Origin: Blasia pusilla
Lineage: Eukaryota > Marchantiophyta > Marchantiopsida > Blasiales
NCBI GenBank assembly: GCA_050084515.1
Contig: CM114274.1
Coordinates: 31,868,001-31,932,000 of the forward strand
DNA length: 64,000 nucleotides
Reading direction: 5' to 3'
Shown here: one piece after another, positions 35,024 through 47,408 of the stretch
Position numbering within the stretch: position 1 is the first letter of the stretch
Layout: each line of letters begins with the position of its first letter
Translations under genes and position numbers: made by a program
The notes under the pieces: generated by a model
Told to the model about the DNA's origin: nothing
Seen by the model: the letters and a program-made list of their open reading frames with translations, nothing else
Database searches by the model: none

Positions 35024-37772
35024 CTATGGATCCAACTCTACGGCCGCTCCATGCATCACAATTGCGGCGGCCTCCATCTGGGCAACCCTCCACATCCAAC
35101 CAGGATCCTCCATATCTCTGGCTGCTTCATATAATGTTGATGCCACGGATCCAGCATCGGGTAACCTCAATGCCATAGAGGCAATCTGCTCCTGTAGCTG
35201 GTGTATCTGAGTAGCCATCCCAGCCTCACGTCCGGCGTCTCCCTCGGCGCGTCTAGGTGGTGGTATTCTACCTCCTCCATGGGCAGCTCCACCACCCTGT
35301 CGGGCAACTCTAGCTCCTCGTCCTCCAATAGGACCACCTGCTACACGATCTCTAGGCCCACTCGGACCGACTACTCGATCTGGTGCCCTCTCTGGTCCTC
35401 CGTCCGGATATAACTCAAGATGTAAACTGAAACATTTGGCGCGTGTATGATCATACCTCTGACAATAGTCACACTGATAACCTCCTGGTACAGCACCATC
35501 TCCTCCTCCATGCTGAGGCACATATTCATGACCCTGACAAGTGTTATTGCGATGATGATGGACTCCACCACATGACCAACAAGTAATAGTAGGCGGCTGT
35601 TGCTGAGCTGCATATGAAGGCGGAGGTCTCTATGGCACGGCCTCCCGATATCCTCCCTGAGCTTGTGGTGCCACGGTTAACCTATCTCGGAGTCCACGTT
35701 GATGCAGAGGTGGTGCAGCCAATCGTGACTGCTCTCGCCTAGAACCCATGGTGGCTACGCTCTCCTCCGCCATGTTGCGCCCAATGTTCTCGGCGGTCCT
35801 AAAAACATCTCTCAATGTAGGGGAGGTGTTTATAAGAAGCATCCCCTCATGCATCCGTGTCCGCAGGGTCCGATCCAGCATCGCGTACCATGAATGGATA
35901 GTCTAAGCCTCTGTCACCCTTTGAGTGACGTTGATCAACTGGGGCAAGCAAGTGTTAGCCTCACGCAAACTCTCACGTGGGCGCCTCTGGAAGTCATGGA
36001 TGCTCCTCAACTTCTCCGTCCTTACCCTCCGTAGCTCGCCCTCAACTCAACAAAGAACTCAACCACAGGGTTAAACCTGGGACGAAACCGACTAGACGGT
36101 GCAACTGCTCCAGTGCGAGTGATCCCTCCTAAAACATCACTAGTGGAAGAGGAAGTAGCCTCTCTTGACTTCTTGTCGCGCCCCTACTCTCCTTGAACGT
36201 CGATCTTTAGTGTTGCGGAAGCGTGCGTTGGGAAAACTTAGTTGGGAACAAGATTTGTATCGATCGAGGGTCACGAACTCATCGCCGATCTACACCCAAA
36301 CACGCACTCTCGTTAGTCGGGTTTGGCCAACCGGCGTTCCAACCCACCGAGTCCTAAACTCGGCGTCTCATCAAGCTCAACCTTCCTTAGTTCCTAGCTC
36401 CCAACACATGGCAAGTCCTTCAAGACTTGGAAGGACTTCTGGTTAGTCCAGGGATCAAACGGCACTTGCACGCCTAGCGATCCCAACTCTTCAACGGTCC
36501 TCGTGTGAGTTCCGAACCGAGACCCAAGTAATTGAGTCGCGGCGTGAAATCCAAGAGGGATGTCTACAATCGCCTCAATGGACTTGGTGCAGGTTTTCCA
36601 ACCCAACGCCCAAACTCGCGTTCCGTTCCATGCCCTTGAGCGCCTTCACGGCGCCCAAAGTGGGGTTTGGGTTCCAAGCACTCTCGAGACCTTCCCCTTA
36701 CCAGTACTTCTGGGGTTCTCCAATAACCCCTCCCCTTTGGGAAAAGAGGTTCGGGCCCTTCATTGTAGCGAGAGAGTGCGCGGCGGCCCTCTGGCGACTT
36801 CCGACTATTCTGGATGGTTGGTGGCCCCTCAACCCGACTCCACTTACAATCGTTTTTGGGTTGTATCTCGGCCGCTGCTTATGCGTTTGCAGCAAACTTT
36901 GGTGTGTTTGAACCGGCTCTTCATAAGCTTTCCAACGCACTCTTATTTGATCCAAACGCATCTTGGCGCTAAAAGTTATGGCCATAAATACAGTTGGAAA
37001 CTCTCAAACGCAAGTGGCGTTCCAAATCCGGATCTTTCCTTTGGCAACCCACTTCCTAGACTCGACTTCTTTCAAGTCTCATTCCGCGTTTGGTCCAGGT
37101 TTCTGAGTCGCGACCATCACATGTGAAACGCGACTTCTCGCTCGCGTCTCGTCTCTTGTCTCCTCTTTGAGACAACTCCAACGCGCAAACCATCTTAGCG
37201 TGAGCCCGCTAATGTTTCGATGTTCCGCTTGGCACTTGTTTGGTCATGAGGGTCGCGACACTTCTCCTCCTCATTTGGGAACGGCTCCGTCCATGACACA
37301 TAATGTGGGTCATAGTAGAGCCTCCACGCCTCAATCTCACGAGCATATCTCTAAGAAAACTCATGGTAATCGCCCATGGGTGCCCCCTCTAAATACTGGA
37401 ACATACCGTTCCATGCTCTAAATGGGTTGAACTCTCTAGAAATCTTGGCCCGTTGGGAGTCGGACCAACTCCTAAACTCTGTTATGAAATCGTGCAACTC
37501 AATCGTGCCTACTATACCCTACGCAGTCCTCTACCCCGGTCGTCCATATCGTACGCCCAAGTGGTAGGACCACTCACACTGTGTGGGGATGTGCTCACAA
37601 ACTCCTCTACACCCTCCCCCTCTTCCGACGATGACAGAGAAGGAGGTCGACGGGGTCCTTGACGTGGAGACCCTCGGAATCTCGCGCCACTCCATGTAAA
37701 ACCTCTAGAGCTACTCTCGGGTTCACCACCTCGCCTCTCAAAGTTCCAAACGGACGCCGTGATGACCCTCAT
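35024..37772 (-). pseudogene. Gag of copy 2, interrupted by a solo LTR
   Basis: The N-terminal half lies at 37772-37261 and at 36168-35906, separated by the solo LTR at 36174-37260. The C-terminal half (35881-35024) has RTAENIGRNMAEESVATMG, the knuckle CDYCQRYDHTRAKC and a Gly/Arg-rich stretch. The first knuckle is partly lost in a frame change near 35600. An in-frame TAG at 35903-35905 is shared with copy 1. It is not functional. Confidence 0.8.
36174..37260. mobile_element. Solo LTR inserted in gag of copy 2
   Basis: The insert begins TGTCGCGCCCC and ends GGTCGCGACA, giving TG..CA borders and a 7-bp perfect inverted terminus TGTCGCG/CGCGACA. It is flanked by an exact 5-bp duplication CTTCT (36169-36173 and 37261-37265). 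Removing it restores the gag sequence of copy 1 (gacttctcctcctc against gactcctcctcctc). A diverged reverse-complement relative of its first part lies at about 49120-49476. There is no coding sequence inside, so it is a 1,087-bp solo LTR of another retrotransposon family. Confidence 0.88.
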
Positions 37773-39369
37773 GCCCCTCTCACACGATCACTCTCAACCT
37801 CGCGAGTAATCCCTCAATCACTCGTCCCAAACATGCCACACTCGATCTACACTCTCCCTCCCCGAGACATGTAACGTGCGGCAACACGCGGCGTGGTGCG
37901 GAAAATTGATCAAGCTATCATCTCATCGACAACCTATCCTCAACTAGGGCTCTCCCATACATGTCTATGTCCGCTAAACCACATACATGCATGATGCTCT
38001 CAACATCCACACAACCCAATATCCCCAAATAAACTACCCAAATCCCAAAATCCCTCACACGTGCAGCGTAAAGGACCTGAATGGATAACCTGAACACATG
38101 TCGATGTCGTTCCTCAACAACTGCAAATCTCGACCCCAATTCGGTCGTGAAGACAACTCCTCCAATCATCCAGTCGTACTCCTCTTGTATTGATGCTGCT
38201 CAACCTCCTCGATGTGCGGTTCAGGTCGAGCAGTCCGGTGCGGCATTGGCGGCACGGAACGGCTACAAACAGCACGGCACTGGAGAATGGGGTGCGGCAC
38301 TTGACCATATGCCCTCCTCAATCAGCAATTCACACGCTCTGCTCCTTAGTGAAGGAGCGGTTCCGCGATCGAGACGGTGCGGTGCGGCCACGAGCGGCAC
38401 GGTGCAACAATCGGCGGCACGTTGCGGCTACGGGCGTCACGGCACGATACTGGATCATCGTCAAGCGGCTACCAATCACAACATAGCAACATGAAATCAA
38501 AACTCAAACACCATTACCGGAGGTCATCTACCATCACTGGTTGATGACGACACAACGATGACGGTGGCGGCCAAAACAAAGTACGTGGTGGCGACGCAAG
38601 TAAGAGAATCAATGAACGTCGTGGGAGACCCTCCACTTTGTAATGGCGGAAATAGCAACCAAATGGTGGACAACGGATTATGGACCATTGACGGTGATGG
38701 TTGACCGTTGATGGTGACGGTTGACCATTGACGGTGAAAGTTGATCATCGACGATGAAGGTTGACCATGGACGTCGGACCGTTGACGATGACTATGACGG
38801 CCACGGCCGCCGTGGCGGCTGGTATAGGGTTTGAACAATTTAACCCTAAAAATCGCCTAGCAATGGCAGTTTTGCAAGATTGACCATAACTTTTTGTTCG
38901 CAACTCCAAATTGTGCATTGTTTGTTGCACAGCGTGCATAACTTCACGATCTAAACAGCGTCAAAAAATATTTAGAATAAGACATTCCAATAGAAATTGA
39001 AGGGGACTGTCATAAAGTCCAATGTCTCTTTCTCCTACACAAAATTTGGCAGCGCTTCCGCGCGGATTTCTCTCAACGAGAATGTGAAACCTGTATAAAT
39101 ACAAATCAGAAAGCTACATGGTTCTTCTGAGAGCGCCGGCATGGGGAAACCTGCCCCCATAATCAATCCCTATCAGAAATTGGGCAGCGCTTCCTCGCGC
39201 CACTCTTCCACACAAAAAATCGGCAAATGCAAAGAACAATCAAAGCAGCCCTTGCTCCGGTGAGCACTCCCATGAGCCGCTGAACAGGGTACAAGGTCCC
39301 TAACCTGCAAAAACAGCGAGTGATTAGCGAGCTCCCCCATGAAGCTCTCTCACTCTCTCATCCTCTCTT
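37773..39369 (-). other. Leader region of retrotransposon copy 2
   Basis: It is colinear with the copy 1 leader (11596-13342), including the 20-bp minisatellite at about 38690-38790. No long coding frame is conserved between the two copies. Confidence 0.55.
38690..38790. repeat. 20-bp minisatellite of the copy 2 leader
   Basis: Units such as ttgaccgttgatggtgacgg and ttgaccattgacggtgaaag follow each other about four or five times, matching the array at 12641-12747. Confidence 0.7.
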
Positions 39370-39886
39370 TATAAAGTAAGATCCAATCTCTCTCTACACC
39401 ATCTCACACCATAGATGTCAAAGATGTGCATTCTCTCTCATATCAAACCAAACCTACTCTCCTAATGAGAGGTTTGGGTAACACTCACAAGAGAAGGGAC
39501 CATAGCTCCGCCGCCTTATGCCAAGAGGTTCAACAAAGAGAGAATGAGCTGTCAAACTCTCTCTCTCTTGGAGGTATACCCCCTTCCCTCTCCCAAGCCC
39601 TCTGACCGGTAACCTATGCTCGTAGGTCATCTCCTTGGCTCTTAACCTATTGTAGCGGGTTAAGGGCCACTTCCCAAAGTGGAAAGTCAACTATCACCAA
39701 TATGGAAACTTACCCAAAATAGTAAGTTTCTCTATATGGCTCCAAATGAGCCGAAATGAAGGGGAAACCTGCTCTCTAAGGTTTCCCGGGGCCTCAACAG
39801 GTCATCCTAGACCTCCTGGGCGTGTCCTACACTACTCGTGCAGACGCTCTGCTAGATCCCACCGATCTATCCTAACAGTCGTGACA
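39370..39886 (-). repeat. 5' LTR of retrotransposon copy 2
   Basis: It runs from tataaagtaagatcc to cagtcgtgaca and matches 13343-13836 along its length with many point changes and small indels. The outer border CGTGACA is the same in both copies. Confidence 0.7.
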
Positions 39887-42090
39887 AAATAGATGCAACA
39901 AAATTTAGAAACCATGACCATGATCCTTACCATAATTGTAGCCATGGCCAACCTTATTCATATGTAAAACCCTATCCACAAGGTGAATCTTAGCATACAA
40001 CTTGATTTGGGAGCAAGAAGGCATACCACATGCGGCATGCTTGATTGCCTATATAATTTTGTAGGTACGTGAAACACAAGGATTTCTTGTTGTCGTTTGA
40101 AGGGCCGTAAGCTGTGGGCCTCCATTATGGAGCTCCTTTGATTTTCTCACCATTTTAAAATTATTTTCCATGATTCTATCTGGTTTTGCCACGAATTTTG
40201 TGCCACCATTGATTACTTACGGTTCCATCACATATTACACATGTTAAACTTGTGCTCATGACATACTCACCTATGATCCGTCGTATTAGAGATAGTGAAT
40301 GACTTGCACTATCAAGACTTGGCTAGCTCTTTAGCAATGTACTTGAGTTGATTGACATATTCGAGATGCTATTTTCCTCATAAATATGTAGAGTTTCCGA
40401 GTAGCTCCTTTCGATTGAAATTCACCATGCCATGATGCCCATAGCCACAACACGCAACTAGATTTTCACGATGTGCCGCTTATGGTTGCATTATATCGTC
40501 CATGATCACAAAGCCACACCAAAATTGTCATTGTGACCCTCAAAACCACACGCGTACCAAGGTGGAACTTCATAATTCTAGTGGACTCACACTAAGGGAC
40601 ACTGTCATTTTTAACTTAACTCTCAATTTTCAGACAAAAATATTTTTGAGGGAAGTTTAGTGACACGAATCAAACAAAGGAGCAGCTTAAGAAAAACTGC
40701 ATATATAGATTTGTCACAAAGGGTAACTGAAACTGAAGCATGTCTACGGGAATCCACACGTCAACCCAAAACTTAGCCAACGCTTTAAATTAATAATAAT
40801 ATAATGAGGGGGAAAATCCACCATTAGCAGCGGGCCTCCACTCTCAAAGCAAGATTAGATGTCATTGGAAATACCGGGTCAGGTTTTTGGGTGTCGAAAG
40901 CGTGGAAACCCGGTAATTCCTCTGGTGTTGGTTTGTTATTGACTCATACATATATTAGAAGACACGACATGTAACGCATTAACTGGTGGGTCCTTGAACT
41001 CACGACGTGGCAGCTGCAACTGAGGCAGATTCTTGCAAAGACCGGCTCAGTTGCAAGTCCAGATACAATAATAAAATACAATAAATAAAGATTAGTATTT
41101 TTCTGTGTCCTATGACGCAGAATTGTCAGATCTGACCAGATGAATCTCCATGTCATCTTTAAGCTTTTCGACTTTTTCATTCGAATGATATCCATAATAA
41201 AGTGGAATTCCAATTTTTTAATGCGTTACTACTTTATATCTTTTTCTTTTCTTTTATTTATTTCAGGTGGAGGGAGGCTGCGGGACGGGAGGCCATCACC
41301 CATACCAGCATGGGATGGGATGGTGGTATCGTGCATAGAATGATACTCTGTCTACGACAGTGAAAGTCGCCAGTGGGCGTAGACGGAGGGAGTCCGTCTG
41401 ATTGGTTGGTTGGACAGGGCGGGACGTACAGGCTGACGGAGCCAAACGGGAACAGTATTAGGAGTATGGGAGCCTGAGGAGGCGGATGCATGCGTCCGTC
41501 CCTCTGGGCGTCTCCGTCCCAGGCTCGCAGCCAGGGACAGGAGCCGAGTCACACGACGGAGGGCGATGGGGGGAGCACACGCCAGAGCGGCTGCGCTGAC
41601 GTCAGGACGCGCGTCTCTTGGTAAGGTAAGCGCGTGGCAGTGGCATGACAAGAATAGCGCCGGTAGACGCCGGTAGACGCCGACTCGCCGAGACCCGCCG
41701 CCCCGCCCGCGCAAGAAGGCGAGGGAGGGGAGCTTTAAAGTTTAATCGCGAGGCTGTGAAACCTGCCCTGCCCGACCAGTACCGATCCCGGGGAATCCGT
41801 CGCACGCCGCGAGCGAGCGCGCGCTCAGTTCGTGCTGCCAAATCTGCCCGACAAACAGTCATCCCGGCCAATCCGCCCACGCCGCGAGCGGGTGGATTAA
41901 TGAAACGCCTCGGGACAGCACTGACTACCACCACCGAGGCTACGAGTTTGGCCTTCGTCGTAAGGTAGTGAGTGGGGTGTGGCCCCTGATGTGTTCCGCA
42001 TTCAACTGCCGGCATGGCAGGCAGTCTTAGACACTGTGCGGACAGCATCCCCATGGCATGTGCATTTCGCCTCAGCTCGAACTAAGTCGT
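39887..42090. other. Intergenic DNA upstream of the dioxygenase gene
   Basis: No gene is recognised. The first 1.4 kb is AT-rich. From about 41480 the DNA is GC-rich with CpG-rich stretches, and this part likely includes the promoter of the next gene. A short duplication, cgccggtagacgccggtaga, lies at about 41660. Confidence 0.5.
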
Positions 42091-42095
42091 CGCCT

Positions 42096-42102
42096 TATAT
42101 AT
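42096..42102 (+). promoter_or_regulatory. Candidate TATA box of the dioxygenase gene
   Basis: The word tatatat in cgccttatatatttag lies in otherwise GC-rich DNA, about 440 bases before the start codon. If it is used, the 5' leader would start near 42130 and contain no AUG before 42537. Confidence 0.4.
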
Positions 42103-42536
42103 TTAGGTTCAAATTCTCTGCTCTACACGACATTCCTTCGGGCGCTCGCAATCGCCGACTACTCCGCAGCTCTCAGTCCAGTTCGGTGTCACGGCCGCAC
42201 GAACTCCTCTGCTGCTGTGGAGCTTAACGCATAGCTCCGTCCTGCTACGCGATATCTGCCCGTCTCTCTGCGTGTGTTCTCCGGATCGGGCAAAACGGGG
42301 CCCTTCGCCTTCTACTCTCGCCAGGCTCGGGGCCACCGAACTCGCCGTGCGCTTGCGAGTTTCCTGTGGATCCCGGGATCAGATTTCCACTTTCGAAATT
42401 CCCCACCGCCTCCCTGTCTGCTTCCAGCAGCAGCAGCTCTGCAGACGACTCGGACCGCTCCGAGTGACCACTGCCTCTGCTTCCACCTCTGTCCATCTCT
42501 TCATAGATACTCTTCGTGTAGGCGGGTGGCGATCGT

Positions 42537-42554
42537 ATGTCATGGCAGCAATGA
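42537..42554 (+). other. Tiny upstream frame overlapping the dioxygenase start
   Basis: ATG at 42537 opens a 5-codon frame (MSWQQ, then TGA) that overlaps the main ATG at 42542. It is the first ATG in the likely leader and has a weak context (C at -3). The main ATG has G at -3 and G at +4. Confidence 0.5.
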
Positions 42555-44661
42555 CCATGAGCCGTCCGGCGGACCCTTTCGCAGAACTTTCTCGATTTCA
42601 CGAGGTGAAAGGAGTGAGGGAGATGGTGGAAAGCTTCCGACTCAGGGAAGTCCCGCCGTATTACGTGAAGCCCGCTAGTGAGAGGCGGATGGCCGTTCCT
42701 TCGTCGGCGGCCACGAGAATAGAGGAAAATATTCCTTGCATTGACTTGGAAGCTCTTTCCGGTGATGAATTAAGGACGGCAATTGGCGACGCCTGTGAAG
42801 ACTGGGGATTTTTCCAAATTCTCAATCACGGGATCTCTACTCCTCTCATCAATAATATGGCGAGGCAGTCCCACGAGTTTTTCGCCCAACCTCTAGAAGA
42901 AAAGCTCAAATCTAGTACACCGGCGCGAGTTTCAGGTCCTGTGCACTTCGGAGGGGGAGGCAACAGGGATTGGAGAGACGTCTTGAAATTGAATTGTGCT
43001 CCGGAGTCCATCGTCGCCAGGGAGTACTGGCCTCAAAAACCGGTCGGTTTCAGGTAAGGGACGACTGGAAACATATTCGACTCCAGGCAAGAGAGCACTG
43101 AATTTCGAATTCGTGTAGGCAGCTATCCCGAAATTGTATTCTACCCGGAAGCTCCCGCTTCGACTTCGACTTCATGTTTGTAAGCCATTTTTTCTCTGTC
43201 GGCGAGTATCGTGTTGGTTCGTAAACTACTTCGTCCAGTCCGCAGCAGGGAAGGGTCGGCTGAGAATTCTCGTAAGCGAGCAGCTTTCATCAGTGGGCAT
43301 GCAATCCTTTCGAGAACTCAATGCGTAACTCTTTACAGGGCGAGTTAGTCCTGGGAAATGCTTATCCGATGAGTCGTTCATTATGAGTACATGCATTCTT
43401 GGTTGGAAAAAGAATGATCTACAGCCCTCCACTAAGTGATCTGTCGAAATGCAGGGATACACTGCAGGAATACGCCAAGCAGCAACAGGCGCTGGGTGTG
43501 AGGCTCATGCAGATAATTAGTGAATCACTCGGGCTGGACACCAACTGCCTGCTCGACGCTTGCGGGGACCCTCGAGTCGTGATGGCAATTAACCACTATC
43601 CACCCAGCCCTGATCCCAGTTTAACAATGGGCATTCGCGCTCACTCCGATCCCAACACCATCACCATGCTTTTGCAAGACGACGTCGGCGGTCTACAAGT
43701 TTTCAAGGACGACCGATGGATTGATGTGAGACCTTTGGCGGGTGCTCTCGTTATCAACGTCGCCGATCAATTGCAGGTACGTCTCAATCATCCTGACTCG
43801 CCACCTCTCACCGTCTCGTCTCCTCCTTTCGTCACGAAATTCAGATCTCGAGTGGAAGTAGTTTGTATGGCGCTCCATGTATCTCTCCGGTGCCGCGCAG
43901 CTTTAGTTCCAAGGCACCTCGTTCACGTCCCGTCGGAGGGGTGGTCATTTCTGTGAGACCAGTCGACTGTGGAAACGTCAAATCATAAACGAATGCTGGA
44001 GTGGGCACATCCAGTGCGTTTTGTTTGCTGTGGAAGATCGACCTTTCGTCCACGAATTGGGGAAAGATAGCTAGCCAGGTTTAGCTGGAACAGTCTGAGT
44101 CGATTACGTGAGGATGATTAGGTCCTCCGTATACGCGGAGGAACGACGGGTATGTGTCTGCATACGGGAGAGTTTTAAGAGTTTTCACTCGTCGAGTGTA
44201 TTGAGAGATCTGCACAGGTGTTTCGTAAGTGCGGCGTCATCGAGTTCTATCCCAGAGTAGTAGCAATGCATTTGATGGGGCAGACGATGATGCACATTGA
44301 ATGTGACGGGGCTTCTCGGTGGGAGGGTTGATCCTCGTGAGCTAACGTGACTCTCGTGGTGTGCTGCTGGTAATTCCAGATACTGAGCAACGGAAAGTAC
44401 AGCAGCTGCCTACACAGAGTAGTCAACAATAATCGCAAGTCACGCACATCGATCGCCACGTTCTTCTCCCCATCGCATGCCTGCACAATCGGGCCAGTTC
44501 CGGATTTGTTGGACGAAGATCACCCCGCCATCTTCCCGGAGATCGTGTACGCCGAATATCTCAAAGCCTTCTACGCGCAGCAGGGCCCCAACAAGAATCG
44601 CTACCTGGCTGGCATCAAGCTCCACAGAAACTATCACTCCTACTACTCGTCCTTTGCCTGA
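42542..44661 (+). CDS. 2-oxoglutarate/Fe(II)-dependent dioxygenase (plant DOXC type)
   Basis: Exons 42542-43053, 43455-43776 and 44380-44661 join in frame (GT..AG) to give 371 residues, the normal length for the family. The N-terminal DIOX_N domain begins around residue 64 (NIPCIDLEAL) with EDWGFFQILNHG. The jelly-roll core has the iron ligands H234 and D236 (IRAHSDPNTITML) and H290 (CLHRVV). R300 and S302 (RTS) bind 2-oxoglutarate. VVMAINHYPP and GLQVFKDDRWIDV are family hallmarks. All catalytic residues are present, so it is probably active. The substrate cannot be read from sequence: the family includes flavonoid, gibberellin, salicylate (DMR6-like) and coumarin oxygenases. The protein lacks a targeting signal and is expected in the cytosol. 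It is preceded by a tiny overlapping upstream frame. Start choice rests on the first strong-context ATG. Confidence 0.92.
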
Positions 44662-46835
44662 CCAGCTCCAGCTAGCATCTGCCCTCCATGCACTGAAAAA
44701 CACGTACGGTAGAGTCCGACGCAGAGCGCGACTCTTCGCAACGCCTTATCGTACATTGTGTTTTCTGTTACTCTTCGCCGCAGTGGATCACTCCTCATCG
44801 ATCGCCGAAGAGACCTTTGCAGCTGCCAGGCTCTGCAGGCCGCCCACCATACCTTCCGTCTCTCTCGCTTTGATTGAACCCATTCATTCATATTCGACTT
44901 GTAGAGACTAGTCTGCCATGGAGTGAGAATGGCGCAGGCCCTCCTCCCAGGCATTCGCGGCCACTGGGTTTCTTTTGTTCCTGGGATCCGAATCGACTCG
45001 ATTTCAGTTTTCGCATATCGTCGTAGGTGGTCCAAACCTTGAGTAGCACGGTTTGTTTAGATAGATGCACATCGAAGTCGCGTAGACGAATTTTGTAGTC
45101 CAGGTAGGTCATACACCCATTCTTTTGGGGCATGGATATTGTAGGAAAGCAGGCCCCTCGTGTCACTATCAAACGAATGTGAGAATTTAGAGTTATCTGC
45201 TGATTGAGTCATATCAGGACCCTCATTCTTACGTATTTTTCTACTCTCTCTCGCCCTCGAGCACTTGCAATCATGGTGGTTTGACTCCCACGCACTCTCT
45301 GTCGTTGTCCGTGGTACTAAAGTTTTGATTCCCAAATGTTCTGCTCGTCAATGTGTAACAGGCATATGGTTCGTGTGGCAATGCACTTAGAATATAGCGA
45401 TGGTTCTTTTCTTAAGTTCTTCCCCTCCTGTCGTTGATAAATCACCGCGAGAAAACGGCGGCATACGTCTCGAGGCCATTTCTTCCCTCCGAGCTGGACG
45501 TGCGCTTGCATCGCGTTTGTGTCAAACTAATCGGTTGGAACACGGAAACTCTACTGCTCTAAAACTAGAAGTTCATATCTTCGCTGATCTGTCAAGATAC
45601 TCGTGTGGATAAATCTTCTCACATGTCTGGCGAACGAAGCATGAGCCGCACATGTCATGACGGTCATGACATGTGCGGCTCATGCTTCGTTCGCCACCGA
45701 AACATGAGCTGCACATGACGTGATGGTAATGCAAGAGAACGCGGTCGTACATGCTCCTCACGTTTTGGATTCTGTAATTTCACTTCCGAACCGGTTCGAA
45801 ACTTGGCCAAGTCCAAGCGATTCATAGAGAGGCTTATCACCACTAGAATTCGTTCCTGCTGGACATCAGAAATGCTAGTTGAAGCATCGGTTCAATCAAG
45901 CGCATGCACCTTTCTATGTTGCATCATCTTGTGAACGAGGGATTGAATGTCTGGAATCCTCAACACGCAGTCGCTTATCGGTTCTTTAGTTGTGCTCTAG
46001 ATCTTCACAAGTTCACCTACCCATTCCCCACTCCAAGAAGACAACACTAGTTCATGCTTTACGACGTGCGCGACGATAAGTCGACATGAGAGCATCTGCC
46101 GTGGTACGTTCACAGTTTCTGCCAAATCATATTTATTTATTTACTCCCATTGGGGAAATTGGATAGCAAAAGAAAGATCAGAGGAACTAAATCCAAAGGA
46201 AAGGGACGTTTCCATTTCTGGGCAAAATAATCACTTTGGGTATATTCATTCCGAATAATCAATTGGTCGGTGAACCAGACGCGGAGGGTCGAGCGGCGCT
46301 ATTCTCGATGTGGATTCTCATTGTACTTTCCGAAAAGAAAACCAGTCCTGTCCTGCCTCATGCACTCAAAAGAAAGATGTGGACAAAGCTACAAAGCATC
46401 GAGCGCCTTCGAGCCACTCGTCTGACTGGCGCGTACGTCGGATCCGTCTGACTCGGCTGGGGCTCTGACTCACTTCCGAATCATCTGCGAAGAAAAGAGA
46501 AGACGTTATGCTCAACATGTTTCTCCCGAGCATAACTGCACATTTTCTTTCCTATTCTCCGGAGAGGATGTGCGAGAAATATCTGCTGCTGCTCTGAATT
46601 CCAAAAGGAGGCATAAGGAGATTTTACTTATGAAGGGAAGTAACGCTCCTGGACAACATTTGAAAATAGGGGTCGGTTTCTTTACGGGTAAGAAAATCGC
46701 GGGTAAAGTAACGGAAAATGAAATACGGGTCCATTAAATATATTATCTCACCTCCTTTTGTTAGCTCTTTTTAATTCATACAGTGTCAACTATGGGAGGA
46801 GTAGTGTCTTCAAACAAAAATTTTAATAATATTTA
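44662..46835. other. Intergenic DNA with a 69-base palindrome
   Basis: It follows the dioxygenase gene and probably includes its 3' UTR. No further gene is recognised. The main feature is the near-perfect palindrome at 45628-45696. Confidence 0.5.
45628..45696. repeat. Perfect 34-bp inverted repeat with 1-base centre
   Basis: The left arm 45628-45661 (beginning tggcgaacgaagcatgagc) is exactly reverse-complemented at 45663-45696. The arms touch, save for one G. A third, imperfect copy of part of the arm (acatgagctgcacatgacg) follows at about 45702-45722. No open frame explains it. Confidence 0.85.
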
Positions 46836-46839
46836 TATT

Positions 46840-47340
46840 ATTATGAAAGAGTGTTTTCTTGATTTGTAAATACTTCTTTGTTTGACACATGGTAATTGGA
46901 AAAAAAATATGTTTCACATCCTATGGTAAGAAAAAAAATTTGAATTTATATAGAGCATCATTAATTTCTTTCCTTCACAATCTATACACTAGCTCTTCAA
47001 ACCATTTTTACTTTCCATCACGCGGGCATCTTATCTATATTATTTTGGGAGAGTGCCGTCTTCATTTGCAAATACCTTTATGCTTGACACTTCACAATTG
47101 GGAAGAAAATGTTTCACATACTACGAGCAGTGAGAAAAAAATTTTATATGCATCATCATTAATCTCTTCCCTTCATGGGCTATACACTAGCTCTTCAAAA
47201 AGAAAAAAGTTCCCGTGATTCGCACGTGCACCTTACTATTACATTATTATTGGAGAGTGCCTTCTTTATTTGCAAACACCCCTATGCTTGACGAGAGGCA
47301 ACTGGAAAAAAATATATTTTATACAACGAAGAACAAGAAA
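46840..47340. repeat. About 203-bp degenerate tandem repeat, 2.5 units
   Basis: Units begin with gagtgttttcttgatttgta (46849), gagtgccgtcttcatttgca (47051) and gagtgccttctttatttgca (47255), so the spacing is 202-204. Each continues with (g)cttgacac, a run of A, then catcattaatctcttccctt and tatacactagctcttca. Reverse-complement fragments lie at 23965 and 30745. Confidence 0.75.
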
Positions 47341-47408
47341 AAAAATCAATTTTGTATATATCATGGTTAGTCAATCACTCACGTGCATGACACAAGTTGT
47401 ACCCTAAA

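Larger units (their letters stand above)
31230..39886 (-). mobile_element. LTR retrotransposon copy 2 with DNA methyltransferase (integrase and 3' LTR missing)
   Basis: It belongs to the same family as copy 1 and is closely similar across leader, gag, protease and methyltransferase. Reading on the minus strand from the LTR at 39886, the order is leader, gag (split by a solo LTR), zinc knuckle, protease, DNA methyltransferase, RT and RNase H. After RNase H, homology can be followed only to about 31240. No integrase and no left LTR are found, so the 3' part was lost. The left limit is approximate. Many stops and frameshifts are present. Confidence 0.85.

Noticed and set aside
41602-42054. Minus-strand frame of 150 codons
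   Set aside because: GC-rich promoter-side DNA leaves long frames open by chance; the composition is Arg/Ala-rich without motifs.
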